Assembly: GCF_030433435.1 (NCBI RefSeq)
Contig: NZ_JANRHH010000012.1
Location: 1-64,000, forward strand
Length of the DNA: 64,000 nt
Source: Polycladomyces subterraneus
GTDB lineage: Bacteria > Bacillota > Bacilli > Thermoactinomycetales > JIR-001
Direction of reading: 5' to 3'
Under the pieces are notes generated by a model, which was not told where the DNA came from, ran no database searches, and saw nothing but the letters and a program-made list of their open reading frames with translations. The position numbers were made by a program, and so were the translations under genes. Shown here piece after piece: positions 1 to 7,891 of this stretch (position 1 is its first letter; each line of letters begins with the position of its first letter).

Positions 1-133
1 GCCCATTCGGGTACGTGCTAACCGGGTGGGACGGGCTGATGACACAGCCCTAGCTTGAGGGTTGCCCGAAACAGAAATGGACTGAGGGCGTTAACCACTC
101 AAGAATCACGGCTTTAGCCGTGTGGAGTGTCAA
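1..133 (+). mobile_element. Right end of an IS200/IS605-type element (omega-RNA 3' part)
   Basis: The segment carries a terminal hairpin, CACGGC-TTTA-GCCGTG (107-122), followed by TGGAGTGTCAA ending at 133. This hairpin plus GAGTGTCAA tail is the usual right end of tnpB-carrying IS200/IS605 elements, where it also forms the 3' scaffold of the omega-RNA. Upstream are further G/C-rich pairings such as GGGCTGATGACACAGCCC. The tnpB gene would lie left of the window. The end directly abuts the permease stop codon at 134-136, so any guide following the scaffold would match the permease 3' end. The family call is from pattern recognition; the left end is not visible. Confidence 0.72.
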
Positions 134-1510
134 TCATCCGTGATACAGGAAATTGATGATAAATGCTGCTGTAATCAGATACAAAAAGAAATTCATTTCT
201 TTGTATTTCCCCGTCAATGTTTTCAACACCGTATAACTGACGAAGCCGAAGGCCAATCCTTCTGCGATGCTGGAAGTCAACGGCATCAGGATGATGGTCA
301 AAAACGCCGGAACAGTATCGGTGAAATCATCGAACGAAAGGTTCTTGATCTCACTCAGCATCAGCGAGCCGACCAGAATCAGTGCTGGTGCAGTGGCCAC
401 CGAGGGGATCAGCATAATCAACGGTGTCAAAAACAGGCTCAGCAGAAACAGACCCGCCACTACCACTGCGGTGAGACCAGTTCGCCCACCTTCAGAGATA
501 CCGGCGGCATTCTCGATATAAGCGTTGAGTGCAGTGGAGCCGAACGTGGCACTCATCATCGTACCCACGGCATCTGCTTGCAGTGCGCGGTTCAAATTGG
601 GGATATCGCCATTTTTGTCCATCAATCCCGCTTTTTTGGACAAGCCGATCAATGTGGCCAGGTTGTCAAACAGCTCCACGATCGTAAAAGAGAATATAAT
701 GGAAAAAATACCGTAATGAATGGCGGCCATGATGTCCAATTTCCCAAGCGTGGTGGTGATGTCCGGCATGGTGAACGTCATCACGTCGGACAATCGGTGT
801 GGTACCGGAGTCACGCCGAATGCCATTGCCAACAGGGTGGTGACCAAAATGCTAATGATCATGGCCCCTTTGATGTTACGCGCCATCAGGATAACAGCCA
901 CCAACAGACCGATCATGGTCAGGATCGGGCCAGGTTGTGTCACTTGACCCAGCGAGACGAAGGTGGCAGGACTCTTCACGATGATGCCTGCGTTTTTCAG
1001 CCCGATAAATGCGATAAACAGTCCAATGCCCACCACGATGGCGGACCGAAGCACTTCTGGCACGGCTGCCACCAGTCTACGGCGTATCCCGGTCACTGTC
1101 AGCAGGAAAAAGACGAGTCCGGAGATAAAGACGGCACCAAGAGCGGTCTGCCAACTCAACCCTTGTCCAAGTACAACACTGTAGGTGAAAAAGGCATTCA
1201 GCCCCATACCGGGTGCGATGGCCACCGGAAAATTGGCCCACAATCCGAAAAGCAGTGTACAAAAAACACTGGCGAAAATGGTGGCGGCGATAGCTCCCTC
1301 CTTGGGAATGCCGGCGTCGGACAAAATTTGCGGGTTAACAAAGATGATGTAGCACATCGTCATAAAAGTGGTGAGACCCGCAAAAAGTTCCGTTTTGACG
1401 TCGGTTTTCCGCTCAGACAATCGGAAAAATCGGTCCAAAAATCCTTGGGTGTTTTGCGACATTTCCGTTACCGCCATGGATTGCGGCGTTTCCACTTGTG
1501 AATCGGCCAT
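134..1510 (-). CDS. NCS2-family purine (guanine/hypoxanthine-type) permease
   Basis: A 458-residue polytopic membrane protein of the AzgA/PbuG/PbuO branch of nucleobase:cation symporters, expected to import purine bases at the cytoplasmic membrane. The N-terminal signature ELFAGLTTFMTMCYIIFVNP is typical of this branch and is followed by about a dozen hydrophobic segments. The start is ATG at 1510, preceded by AAGGAGG. No purine riboswitch core is visible in the leader, unlike B. subtilis pbuG. The 3' end touches the IS right end at 133, with the stop codon apparently intact. Substrate within the purines is inferred. Confidence 0.93.
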   Translation of the reverse strand: MADSQVETPQSMAVTEMSQNTQGFLDRFFRLSERKTDVKTELFAGLTTFMTMCYIIFVNPQILSDAGIPKEGAIAATIFASVFCTLLFGLWANFPVAIAPGMGLNAFFTYSVVLGQGLSWQTALGAVFISGLVFFLLTVTGIRRRLVAAVPEVLRSAIVVGIGLFIAFIGLKNAGIIVKSPATFVSLGQVTQPGPILTMIGLLVAVILMARNIKGAMIISILVTTLLAMAFGVTPVPHRLSDVMTFTMPDITTTLGKLDIMAAIHYGIFSIIFSFTIVELFDNLATLIGLSKKAGLMDKNGDIPNLNRALQADAVGTMMSATFGSTALNAYIENAAGISEGGRTGLTAVVVAGLFLLSLFLTPLIMLIPSVATAPALILVGSLMLSEIKNLSFDDFTDTVPAFLTIILMPLTSSIAEGLAFGFVSYTVLKTLTGKYKEMNFFLYLITAAFIINFLYHG

Positions 1511-1940
1511 GGGAAATCCTCCTTTTTGCCTATGATGTCCAACATCTCCCGATATTGCCGATTACCGGATGACCGCGGATTCCCATTTCCCTCGACCGAA
1601 ACCGTGGCCAACCTTTGACGGCTTTTCAGATGGGAAATCGAACCTATGAGGCTGTCTCATCATGGTTTCACTTTGCTATGTTACTACAAAGATCGGAAGG
1701 GAATCTACCATTTGAAGTCAGATTGTCATGGAAAAATCACGTTTATACCCCATATATACCCGAGTCTATTTACTTAAATATGATATATACAAGAAGAGTA
1801 TATTTAAATAAGTAATAAAATGGGAATGGGATCGCAATTAACAACATTGATCTGAAGGAATAGGTGATTCAAAAACAGCCGAAATTTCGGTAAAATAGAA
1901 TTGAACAGAATGGTCGGTTCATTTTGTAGACTGCCCGATA
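1511..1940. other. Intergenic region between divergent permease and fadD
   Basis: About 430 bases without a convincing gene. A possible 66-codon frame at 1615-1815 has no ribosome site and atypical codon use. The middle (1740-1830) is strikingly AT-rich and could hold the permease promoter. I see no purine riboswitch. The fadD promoter lies at the right edge, with GATAAT at 1938-1943 as a possible -10 element running into the FadR-type operator. Confidence 0.6.
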
Positions 1941-1941
1941 A

Positions 1942-1959
1942 TGAATGATTATTCATTCA
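1942..1959. promoter_or_regulatory. FadR-type operator upstream of fadD
   Basis: The palindrome TGAATGATTATTCATTCA matches the B. subtilis FadR (YsiA) box consensus TGAATGAMTANTCATTCA at all but the M position. It overlaps or directly follows the likely -10 and lies 20 bases before the fadD start. Binding of the FadR homologue encoded at 4725 would repress fadD, with release by long-chain acyl-CoA as in Bacillus. The binding itself is inferred from the motif. Confidence 0.88.
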
Positions 1960-1980
1960 TCAATCAGTGGAGGGTGTTCC

Positions 1981-3696
1981 ATGACGAATAACGAACGCAT
2001 ATGGTGGCGCAGTTATCCTTTGGAAGTTCCGAAGCATCTGGATGTCCCTGATGTGACGCTGACCCGATTGCTGTTGTCGGCAGCAGAGGAGTTTCCTGAC
2101 CGGGAAGCAATTTATTTCATGGGAAAACGCATTACCTATCGGCAATTGTTGTCGGATGTATCCCGTTTTGCCCGGGCGCTGCAATCCCTCGGTGTCCGAA
2201 AAGGCGATCGTGTGGCGATTATGTTGCCCAACTCCCCCCAAGCGGTGATTGCGTACTACGGGGCTTTGATGATCGGAACCGTCGTCGTGCAAACCAATCC
2301 CATGTACATGGAGCGGGAGTTGGAGCACCAACTGTGTGATTCCGGAGCGGAGACTATCATCTGTCTGGATTTACTCTATCCCAAAGTGGCCAGTGTCAAG
2401 GAACAGACGCGTCTTTCCCGCATCATTGTGACTCGGATCGGGGATTATCTGCCTTGGCCGAAAAATTGGTTGTATCCGCTGAAGTTGTGGAAGGACGGCA
2501 ATCATGTGAACGTGCCGTATCATGAACAGGAAGTCTTTCGTTTTTCACGGCTGCTAAAGAAAGCGCTTGCAAAACCGGTGGAAGATGTCAACGTTGAAGC
2601 CGATGATTTGGCTTTGTTACAGTATACCGGCGGAACGACCGGTTTGCCCAAAGGAGCGATGCTCACTCATCGCAATCTCGTGTTCAATGCGGTTCAGTGC
2701 GCCCATTGGACGCATGATTGCCGACTCGGTGAGGAGAAGGTGCTGGGAATACTACCCTTCTTTCATGTATACGGCATGACCGTGGTGATGAATTTCAGCG
2801 TTTACATGGCGGCTACCATGATTCTTGCCCCTCGGTTCGACGTGGATGAAGTGCTGAGACTGATCAACGAAGAAAAGCCCACTGTGTTCCCGGGTGCGCC
2901 GACGATGTATATTGCGTTGATCAACCATCCTGACATCAGCCGATATGATTTGTCTTCGATCCGTGCCTGTCTGAGCGGTTCCGCTCCGTTGCCGGTCGAG
3001 GTGCAGCAACGGTTCGAAGAGCTGACCGGCGGTCGCTTGGTGGAAGGATACGGTTTGACGGAAGCATCGCCCGTCACCCATGCCAACCCGATTTGGGGAC
3101 GTCGGAAAACTGGCAGCATCGGTTTGCCGTGGCCTAACACGGATTGTCGGATCGTCGATCCAAGTACGGGGGAAGTGCTGCCTTTAGGCAGTGTTGGTGA
3201 ACTGCAGGTAAAAGGTCCGCAAGTGATGAAGGGATATTGGAACCGACCGGAAGAGACGGCGCAAGTGTTGAAGGACGGCTGGCTGTCCACCGGCGACATC
3301 GCGACGATGGACGAGGATGGGTATTTCTACATATTGGATAGAAAAAAAGACATGATCATCGCCAGTGGTTACAACATCTATCCAAGGGAAATTGAAGAGG
3401 TGCTGTACGAGCATCCGGCGATAAAGGAAGCCGCCGTCATCGGCGTTCCCGATCCGTATCGCGGAGAGACGGTGAAAGCGTTTGTCGTTTTGAAGGAAGG
3501 CCACCAGGTGACAGAGAAAGAGCTGGAGCAATTTTGCCGTGCCAAGCTGGCTCGGTACAAAATTCCGAGACAGTATGAGTTTCGTTCTGAATTGCCCAAA
3601 AGTGCGGTGGGCAAGGTGCTGCGCCGTGTATTGATTGAGGAGGAGAAGAAAAAAGCCGCATTTACACCGGAAAACACCAAAACAGGGAATGGTTAA
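1981..3696 (+). CDS. fadD: Long-chain fatty acid-CoA ligase
   Basis: Acyl-CoA synthetase of 571 residues that adenylates a fatty acid and transfers it to CoA, feeding beta-oxidation. The AMP-binding motif YTGGTTGLPKGAMLTH lies near residue 215, followed by GYGLTEASPVTH, the STGDIATMDEDGY hinge region and a C-terminal PKSAVGKVLRR catalytic-lysine motif. The ATG at 1981 is chosen because GGAGGG precedes it; an upstream in-frame ATG at 1945 lies inside the operator. It corresponds to lcfA in B. subtilis. A strong terminator follows, so it is probably monocistronic here. Confidence 0.95.
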   Translation: MTNNERIWWRSYPLEVPKHLDVPDVTLTRLLLSAAEEFPDREAIYFMGKRITYRQLLSDVSRFARALQSLGVRKGDRVAIMLPNSPQAVIAYYGALMIGTVVVQTNPMYMERELEHQLCDSGAETIICLDLLYPKVASVKEQTRLSRIIVTRIGDYLPWPKNWLYPLKLWKDGNHVNVPYHEQEVFRFSRLLKKALAKPVEDVNVEADDLALLQYTGGTTGLPKGAMLTHRNLVFNAVQCAHWTHDCRLGEEKVLGILPFFHVYGMTVVMNFSVYMAATMILAPRFDVDEVLRLINEEKPTVFPGAPTMYIALINHPDISRYDLSSIRACLSGSAPLPVEVQQRFEELTGGRLVEGYGLTEASPVTHANPIWGRRKTGSIGLPWPNTDCRIVDPSTGEVLPLGSVGELQVKGPQVMKGYWNRPEETAQVLKDGWLSTGDIATMDEDGYFYILDRKKDMIIASGYNIYPREIEEVLYEHPAIKEAAVIGVPDPYRGETVKAFVVLKEGHQVTEKELEQFCRAKLARYKIPRQYEFRSELPKSAVGKVLRRVLIEEEKKKAAFTPENTKTGNG

Positions 3697-3716
3697 AAAC
3701 TTTGCTATCAAACTGG

Positions 3717-3744
3717 GGCTGTGTTGGATCACAGCCTTTTTTTT
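3717..3744 (+). terminator. Intrinsic terminator of fadD
   Basis: A GGCTGTG/CACAGCC stem with a six-base loop (3717-3736) is followed by eight T residues. It separates fadD from the next gene. Confidence 0.9.
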
Positions 3745-3809
3745 CGTAGAAATATACCGATTTGTTGGTATGAATTGAATAAATTGGATGTCACGGCTGG
3801 AAAAGGGTT

Positions 3810-3818
3810 TGTTATAAT
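3810..3818 (+). promoter_or_regulatory. Probable promoter of the cell-wall hydrolase gene
   Basis: TATAAT at 3813-3818 has an upstream TG (extended -10 form). A -35 element is weak (TGTCAC about 18 bases upstream). Confidence 0.5.
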
Positions 3819-3875
3819 AGCGAGGTGTTTGAAAACCAAATGAGTTAGGGCACAAAGTGGGAAGGAGCGGCTCAC

Positions 3876-4559
3876 ATGCCTATCATACGTACTTTCATCG
3901 GCATGTCGGCCTGTCTTTTAACCCTTGTGGCAGTGGGATGGCACCAACCGTCTTTCAATAATCCGACTCAGGATCGAGGAGTTAGCCAGCAAGCGATACA
4001 GATGAAGTTCAATTCCTACCGTGTGATGCAACAACCCCGTATTTCTGCAAAGATCTCCGACAAAACCAAACAAACCACTCATGCAACACATGCAGCAACC
4101 ACAAAAACGACTGCCGCCAAAACAAAAGAAACCAAAACCAAAAAGACAACTGTGACTCTTAGCAGTCGGTCGACATCCAGCAAGCGAGCTGTGCGTTACC
4201 ATCTCTCCGCACAAGATATCCGGTGGATGGAACGTGTGGTTTATAGTGAAGCTCGGGGTGAACCGTTCCAAGGACAGGTAGCGGTTGCAGCAGTTTTACT
4301 CAATCGATTGGAATCTCCACATTTCCCCTCTACCATCCGAGGGATCATTTTCCAGCGTAACGCGTTTACGGCTGTACAGGACGGTCAGATCTGGTTAAAA
4401 CCGGATAACGAAGCGCGTCTCGCAGTGATGAAAGCCTTGAAGGGATATGATCCCACCGGAGGGGCATTATATTATTATAATCCCGAAATTGCCACCGCCG
4501 CGTGGAGTAAAAAACGGCCGGTCATCAAACGGATCGGTAATCACGTGTTCACCCGATGA
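3876..4559 (+). CDS. Secreted SleB/CwlJ-type cell wall hydrolase
   Basis: A 227-residue protein with an N-terminal hydrophobic export signal (about residues 1-22), a long Thr/Lys/Ala-rich linker (about 60-105), and a C-terminal Hydrolase_2 domain. The domain is recognised by MERVVYSEARGEPFQGQVAV, the QRNAFTAVQDGQ segment and ALYYYNPEIA. This family cleaves peptidoglycan, often spore cortex, as a lytic transglycosylase. There is no peptidoglycan-binding repeat like that of SleB, so a cortex-specific role is uncertain. It sits between fadD and fadR with its own promoter and terminator and is not an obvious part of that pathway. Confidence 0.85.
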   Translation: MPIIRTFIGMSACLLTLVAVGWHQPSFNNPTQDRGVSQQAIQMKFNSYRVMQQPRISAKISDKTKQTTHATHAATTKTTAAKTKETKTKKTTVTLSSRSTSSKRAVRYHLSAQDIRWMERVVYSEARGEPFQGQVAVAAVLLNRLESPHFPSTIRGIIFQRNAFTAVQDGQIWLKPDNEARLAVMKALKGYDPTGGALYYYNPEIATAAWSKKRPVIKRIGNHVFTR

Positions 4560-4586
4560 TCCCCGCATGCAGCGGGGATTTTTTTA
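4559..4586 (+). terminator. Intrinsic terminator after the cell wall hydrolase
   Basis: ATCCCCGC/GCGGGGAT stem with a five-base loop overlaps the stop codon end and runs into seven T residues. Confidence 0.88.
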
Positions 4587-4639
4587 TTGATGTATAATAA
4601 CGTATGAATGCGCTTACAGCCAATGTGGACGGAAAAAAG

Positions 4640-4668
4640 TTGACAGATGATGCTTTGTGGCATAAACT
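4640..4668 (+). promoter_or_regulatory. Promoter of fadR
   Basis: TTGACA (4640-4645) and TAAACT (4663-4668) are separated by 17 bases. The FadR-type operator begins 7 bases after the -10, covering the expected transcription start. Confidence 0.8.
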
Positions 4669-4674
4669 AAAAAT

Positions 4675-4692
4675 TGAATGAACAATCATTCA
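4675..4692. promoter_or_regulatory. FadR-type operator upstream of fadR (autoregulation)
   Basis: TGAATGAACAATCATTCA is an inverted repeat of TGAATGA/TCATTCA, the same half-sites as at 1942-1959. It lies just downstream of the -10 of fadR, which implies negative autoregulation. Confidence 0.85.
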
Positions 4693-4724
4693 TTTCTTCG
4701 ATTTTATGATGGGAAGGGAACAAC

Positions 4725-5315
4725 ATGATGGCAAAACGAACGGGGGAAAAATATGAAGCGATCATCAACGCGGCCGTGCGTGTGATTGCGGAACACGGTT
4801 ATCACAACGCGCAGGTATCCAAGATCGCCCGCGAGGCCAAAGTCGCCGACGGGACGATCTATCTATATTTCGAAAATAAGGACGATGTGCTCATTTCGTT
4901 GTTTAATGAGAAAATGGGTGCGTTCATCCGGCAAGTAGAAGAAGTCATAAAAGGGATCTCTTCGCCCGCTGATCAGCTTCGCGAGCTGATCCGTCTCCAT
5001 TTCAAATCCATGGAGGAAAATCGGCATTTGGCGATCGTAACGCAGATTGAATTGCGACAATCCAATCCCGGTGTACGCAGAGCCATCGGAGAGATTTTGA
5101 AAAAATATCTCAATCTGATCGACCGCATCATCTCGGCTGGGATGGAACAGAGGATCTTCCGCAACGACCTGGATGTGCGCATCACACGAAAGATGATCTT
5201 TGGCGCGATTGACGAAATGGTCACTTCTTGGATCATGAAGGATTGCAAATACAGTTTGGTAGATCAGGTGGAGCCGATCGTGTCCCTGTTTTTGCATGGG
5301 ATCAAATCGCGCTAA
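4725..5315 (+). CDS. fadR: TetR-family regulator of fatty acid degradation
   Basis: A 196-residue TetR-family repressor. The N-terminal helix-turn-helix is seen in VSKIAREAKVADGTIYLYF, followed by the family's typical FENKDDVLISLF. The rest resembles the acyl-CoA-binding C-terminal domain of B. subtilis FadR. Two palindromes matching the FadR box stand before fadD and before this gene. ATG codons at 4725 and 4728 are both possible after GGAAGGGA. In B. subtilis the gene is in the lcfA-fadR-fadB-etfBA operon; here fadB is absent and sleB-like DNA intervenes. Confidence 0.92.
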   Translation: MMAKRTGEKYEAIINAAVRVIAEHGYHNAQVSKIAREAKVADGTIYLYFENKDDVLISLFNEKMGAFIRQVEEVIKGISSPADQLRELIRLHFKSMEENRHLAIVTQIELRQSNPGVRRAIGEILKKYLNLIDRIISAGMEQRIFRNDLDVRITRKMIFGAIDEMVTSWIMKDCKYSLVDQVEPIVSLFLHGIKSR

Positions 5316-5340
5316 TGCGGCAGAACCGTTGACGGTCAAT

Positions 5341-5378
5341 AAACGGAACCCGCTCCCAAGCAAGGAACGGGCCCGTTT
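5341..5378 (+). terminator. Hairpin between fadR and etfB
   Basis: AAACGG-CCCG-TCC pairs with GGA-CGGG-CCGTTT with three small interruptions. A T-rich stretch follows 12 bases later (5391-5399), so it may be a weak terminator or attenuator between fadR and etfBA. Confidence 0.5.
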
Positions 5379-5431
5379 CACCTTTATATTTCTTTTTTTC
5401 AAACTAGTCTCCAAAGGGGGAAGAGTACGTC

Positions 5432-6205
5432 ATGAATATCCTGGTTTGTCTGAAACAAACCTTTGACACGGAAGAAAAAATTGTCTTGGAAGACGGGCGC
5501 ATCAGCGAGGAAGGTGTGGAATTCGTCATCAATCCGTACGATGAATATGCGGTCGAGGAAGCCATCAAGCTGAAAGAACAACACGGGGGAGAAGTAACCG
5601 TGATCACGGTGGGGCCGGAACGAGCCGAGCAAGCGCTCCGTACCGCGTTGGCGATGGGAGCAGATAAAGGAATCATCGTTGATATGGAAGATTTTGAAGG
5701 GGAAGCGGATGAGCACACAATCGCCCACATACTGGCCAGTGTGATCCGGGATTTGGAATATGATATCATCCTCACGGGATATATGGCCGTGGACGACGGT
5801 TCGGCCCAGGTAGGCCCCCGATTGGCGGAATTGTTGGGCATCCCCCATATTTCCACGATTACGAAATTGACGATCGACGGCGATACCGTGGAAGTGGAAA
5901 AAGACGTCGAAGGGGACGTGGAATACATCCAATCCAAGCTGCCGATCTTGGTGACCGCGCAGCAAGGATTAAACGAGCCGCGGTACCCTTCGTTGCCGGG
6001 CATTATGAAAGCGAAAAAGAAACCGCTGGAGCGGTTGGATGTAGATGACCTTGATCTGGACGAAGAACTGTTGGAAGCGAAAACGGAAACATTGGAAGTG
6101 TTCCTGCCTCCGAAAAAAGAAGCAGGCAAAATCCTTGAAGGAGATCTGTCCGAACAGGTTCAAGAATTGGTCCGCTTGCTGCAGCATGAAGCAAAAGTGA
6201 TCTGA
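5432..6205 (+). CDS. etfB: Electron transfer flavoprotein beta subunit
   Basis: A 257-residue ETF beta subunit. The start MNILVCLKQTFDTEE, the VINPYDEYAVEEAIKLKE segment and the AMALGADKGIIVD-like region (ALAMGADKGIIVDME) are family hallmarks, as is the C-terminal PRYPSLPGIMKAKKKPLE loop. With EtfA it binds FAD and AMP and accepts electrons from acyl-CoA dehydrogenases, passing them to the quinone pool. GGGGGAAG precedes the ATG. It forms a two-gene unit with etfA (10-base gap). Confidence 0.97.
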   Translation: MNILVCLKQTFDTEEKIVLEDGRISEEGVEFVINPYDEYAVEEAIKLKEQHGGEVTVITVGPERAEQALRTALAMGADKGIIVDMEDFEGEADEHTIAHILASVIRDLEYDIILTGYMAVDDGSAQVGPRLAELLGIPHISTITKLTIDGDTVEVEKDVEGDVEYIQSKLPILVTAQQGLNEPRYPSLPGIMKAKKKPLERLDVDDLDLDEELLEAKTETLEVFLPPKKEAGKILEGDLSEQVQELVRLLQHEAKVI

Positions 6206-6215
6206 GGGAGGAGCG

Positions 6216-7208
6216 ATGAAGATGAGCAGAAACATATTGGTATTGGCAGATGTGCGTGACGGCGCTTTACGGAATGTATCATTGGAATGCTTGGCCGCTG
6301 CGGGACGTGTGGCCGAAGGCGGCAAGGTGACGGCGGCCGTTTTTGGAAGCAAAGCGAAATCCTTCGTGGAAACCCTTGCCCATTACGGTGCCGATGAAGT
6401 GATCATAGTGGAGAACGAACAGTTGGATCAATATACGACGGATGCATACTTCCAGGCGTTCAAACAGGTAATCGACACTGTCGGTCCCGATGTCATCTTT
6501 ACCGGGCATACGGCAGTAGGACGGGACGTCAGCCCGCGGATTGCGGCCCGTTTGGGAGTGGGGCTCATTTCTGACTGCACCGATGTACAACTGACGGATG
6601 GACGCATCGTTTTCACACGGCCGATTTATGCCGGAAAGGCTTTTGTCAAAAAAGTGGTGAAGTCGGGGATGGTGTTTGCCACCCTGCGCCCCAACAACAT
6701 CCCGGCTCGTGAACCAGACCGGTCGCGAAATGCGGAGGTGAAGGAGCTGGATGTGACGTTTGCGCCGGAGACACTTCGCACCATTGTCAAGGAAGTGGTG
6801 AAAAAGACGGCGGAAGGGGTTGACCTCTCCGAAGCGCGCATCATTGTTTCCGGCGGTCGGGGTGTGAAGAGCGCCGACGGATTCAAACCGCTGAAGGAGT
6901 TGGCGGACGTACTGGGCGGAGCCGTGGGGGCATCCCGCGGGGCATGTGACGCCGGTTATTGCGATTATGCACTGCAAATCGGGCAAACCGGGAAAGTGGT
7001 GACCCCTGACTTGTACATCGCCTGCGGTATTTCCGGTGCCATCCAGCATTTGGCCGGCATGTCCAACTCCAAAGTGATCGTGGCCATCAATAAGGACCCG
7101 GAAGCCAACATTTTCAACGTCGCCGACTACGGCATTGTCGGGGATTTGTTTGAAGTAGTGCCCATGTTGACGGAAGAGTTCAAAAAAGTGCTGGCGCAAA
7201 AGGTGTGA
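6216..7208 (+). CDS. etfA: Electron transfer flavoprotein alpha subunit
   Basis: A 330-residue ETF alpha subunit. The C-terminal FAD-binding domain shows [44 protein letters not shown] and [13 protein letters not shown]-like sequence ([20 protein letters not shown]), all family signatures. ATG at 6216 and at 6222 are both possible after GGGAGGAG. It pairs with EtfB in beta-oxidation electron flow. A 12-bp stem-loop follows the gene. Confidence 0.97.
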   Translation: MKMSRNILVLADVRDGALRNVSLECLAAAGRVAEGGKVTAAVFGSKAKSFVETLAHYGADEVIIVENEQLDQYTTDAYFQAFKQVIDTVGPDVIFTGHTAVGRDVSPRIAARLGVGLISDCTDVQLTDGRIVFTRPIYAGKAFVKKVVKSGMVFATLRPNNIPAREPDRSRNAEVKELDVTFAPETLRTIVKEVVKKTAEGVDLSEARIIVSGGRGVKSADGFKPLKELADVLGGAVGASRGACDAGYCDYALQIGQTGKVVTPDLYIACGISGAIQHLAGMSNSKVIVAINKDPEANIFNVADYGIVGDLFEVVPMLTEEFKKVLAQKV

Positions 7209-7269
7209 CGAATTCCCTCAACGGGAAAAAATCTGAGGAATCAAGTGAAGAGGTACACCCGGTGCTGCG

Positions 7270-7310
7270 ATTGGGAGACGGCCTTTGTCGACCGTCTCCC
7301 AATTTCGCTT
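7270..7310 (+). terminator. Stem-loop after etfA
   Basis: A perfect 12-bp stem, ATTGGGAGACGG/CCGTCTCCCAAT (7270-7281 and 7292-7303), is followed by a moderately T-rich stretch. It is probably the transcription end of etfBA, though the T-tract is broken. Confidence 0.65.
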
Positions 7311-7394
7311 CGTCGTTTGGGCTATTACCGGCGGTCAGGAGTATCCTGCCGCCCTCTTTCATGCGTCTTCTCAATATTTCGTTACCCGAAAGGG

Positions 7395-7424
7395 TTGGAA
7401 GTTCGTCGGCTTCGGTGGTATACT
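7395..7424 (+). promoter_or_regulatory. Promoter of trxA
   Basis: TTGGAA (7395-7400) and TATACT (7419-7424) with an 18-base spacer, about 40 bases before the trxA start. Confidence 0.7.
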
Positions 7425-7464
7425 GATACATATCCGACGAACCAATGGATAAGGAGGGCTATGT

Positions 7465-7782
7465 ATGGCCATTGTGGATGTGACGGATCAAACCTTTGCC
7501 AGTGAAGTAGAATCCGGCGGCACCGTACTGGTGGACTTTTGGGCTCCGTGGTGCGGACCGTGTAAAATGATTGCTCCGGTTTTGGAAGAAGTGGATGGAG
7601 AAATCGGCGATAAATTGAAAATCGCCAAAGTGAATGTGGACAACAACCCGGAAACCGCCAGCCGTTTTGGTGTGATGAGCATTCCGACCCTGATGGTGTT
7701 CAAAAACGGCGAAATGGTGGCCAAAATGTCCGGTTATCAACCCAAAGAGCAATTGATGCAGTGGTTGAATCAATATTTGTGA
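7465..7782 (+). CDS. trxA: Thioredoxin
   Basis: A 105-residue cytoplasmic thioredoxin with the redox site [14 protein letters not shown] (Cys at about 30 and 33) and the cis-proline loop [11 protein letters not shown]. It reduces protein disulfides using thioredoxin reductase. AAGGAGG precedes the ATG. The gene has its own promoter and a following stem-loop, so it is probably monocistronic. Confidence 0.98.
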   Translation: MAIVDVTDQTFASEVESGGTVLVDFWAPWCGPCKMIAPVLEEVDGEIGDKLKIAKVNVDNNPETASRFGVMSIPTLMVFKNGEMVAKMSGYQPKEQLMQWLNQYL

Positions 7783-7794
7783 GCATCTGTGTGA

Positions 7795-7824
7795 AAACCC
7801 GGCATCCGATCGGTTGCCGGGTTT
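7795..7824. terminator. Stem-loop between trxA and convergent membrane gene
   Basis: AAACCCGGCA/TGCCGGGTTT 10-bp stem with a 10-base loop, lying between two converging genes. The arms end in T or A runs, so it may act in both directions. Confidence 0.7.
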
Positions 7825-7891
7825 GATGTTTCTATGGAGCAACATTCGCTCAAGGGCGTATCCGGTAGATCCGTTTTCAACCGGCCACCCT

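Noticed and set aside
122-1501. 459-codon open frame on the plus strand opposite the permease
   Set aside because: It is the complement of a clear NCS2 permease; the product is Cys/His/Gln-rich and has no ribosome site or recognisable family. Similar long antisense frames at 6279-7199, 15041-16162, 16652-17959, 31625-33094, 51214-52449 and 61279-62253 are rejected for the same reason.
1615-1815. 66-codon open frame upstream of fadD
   Set aside because: No ribosome site, atypical codon use, AT-rich end; probably chance.
1511-1860. Purine riboswitch for the permease
   Set aside because: I looked for the conserved purine-box loops and paired core on the minus strand and did not find them.
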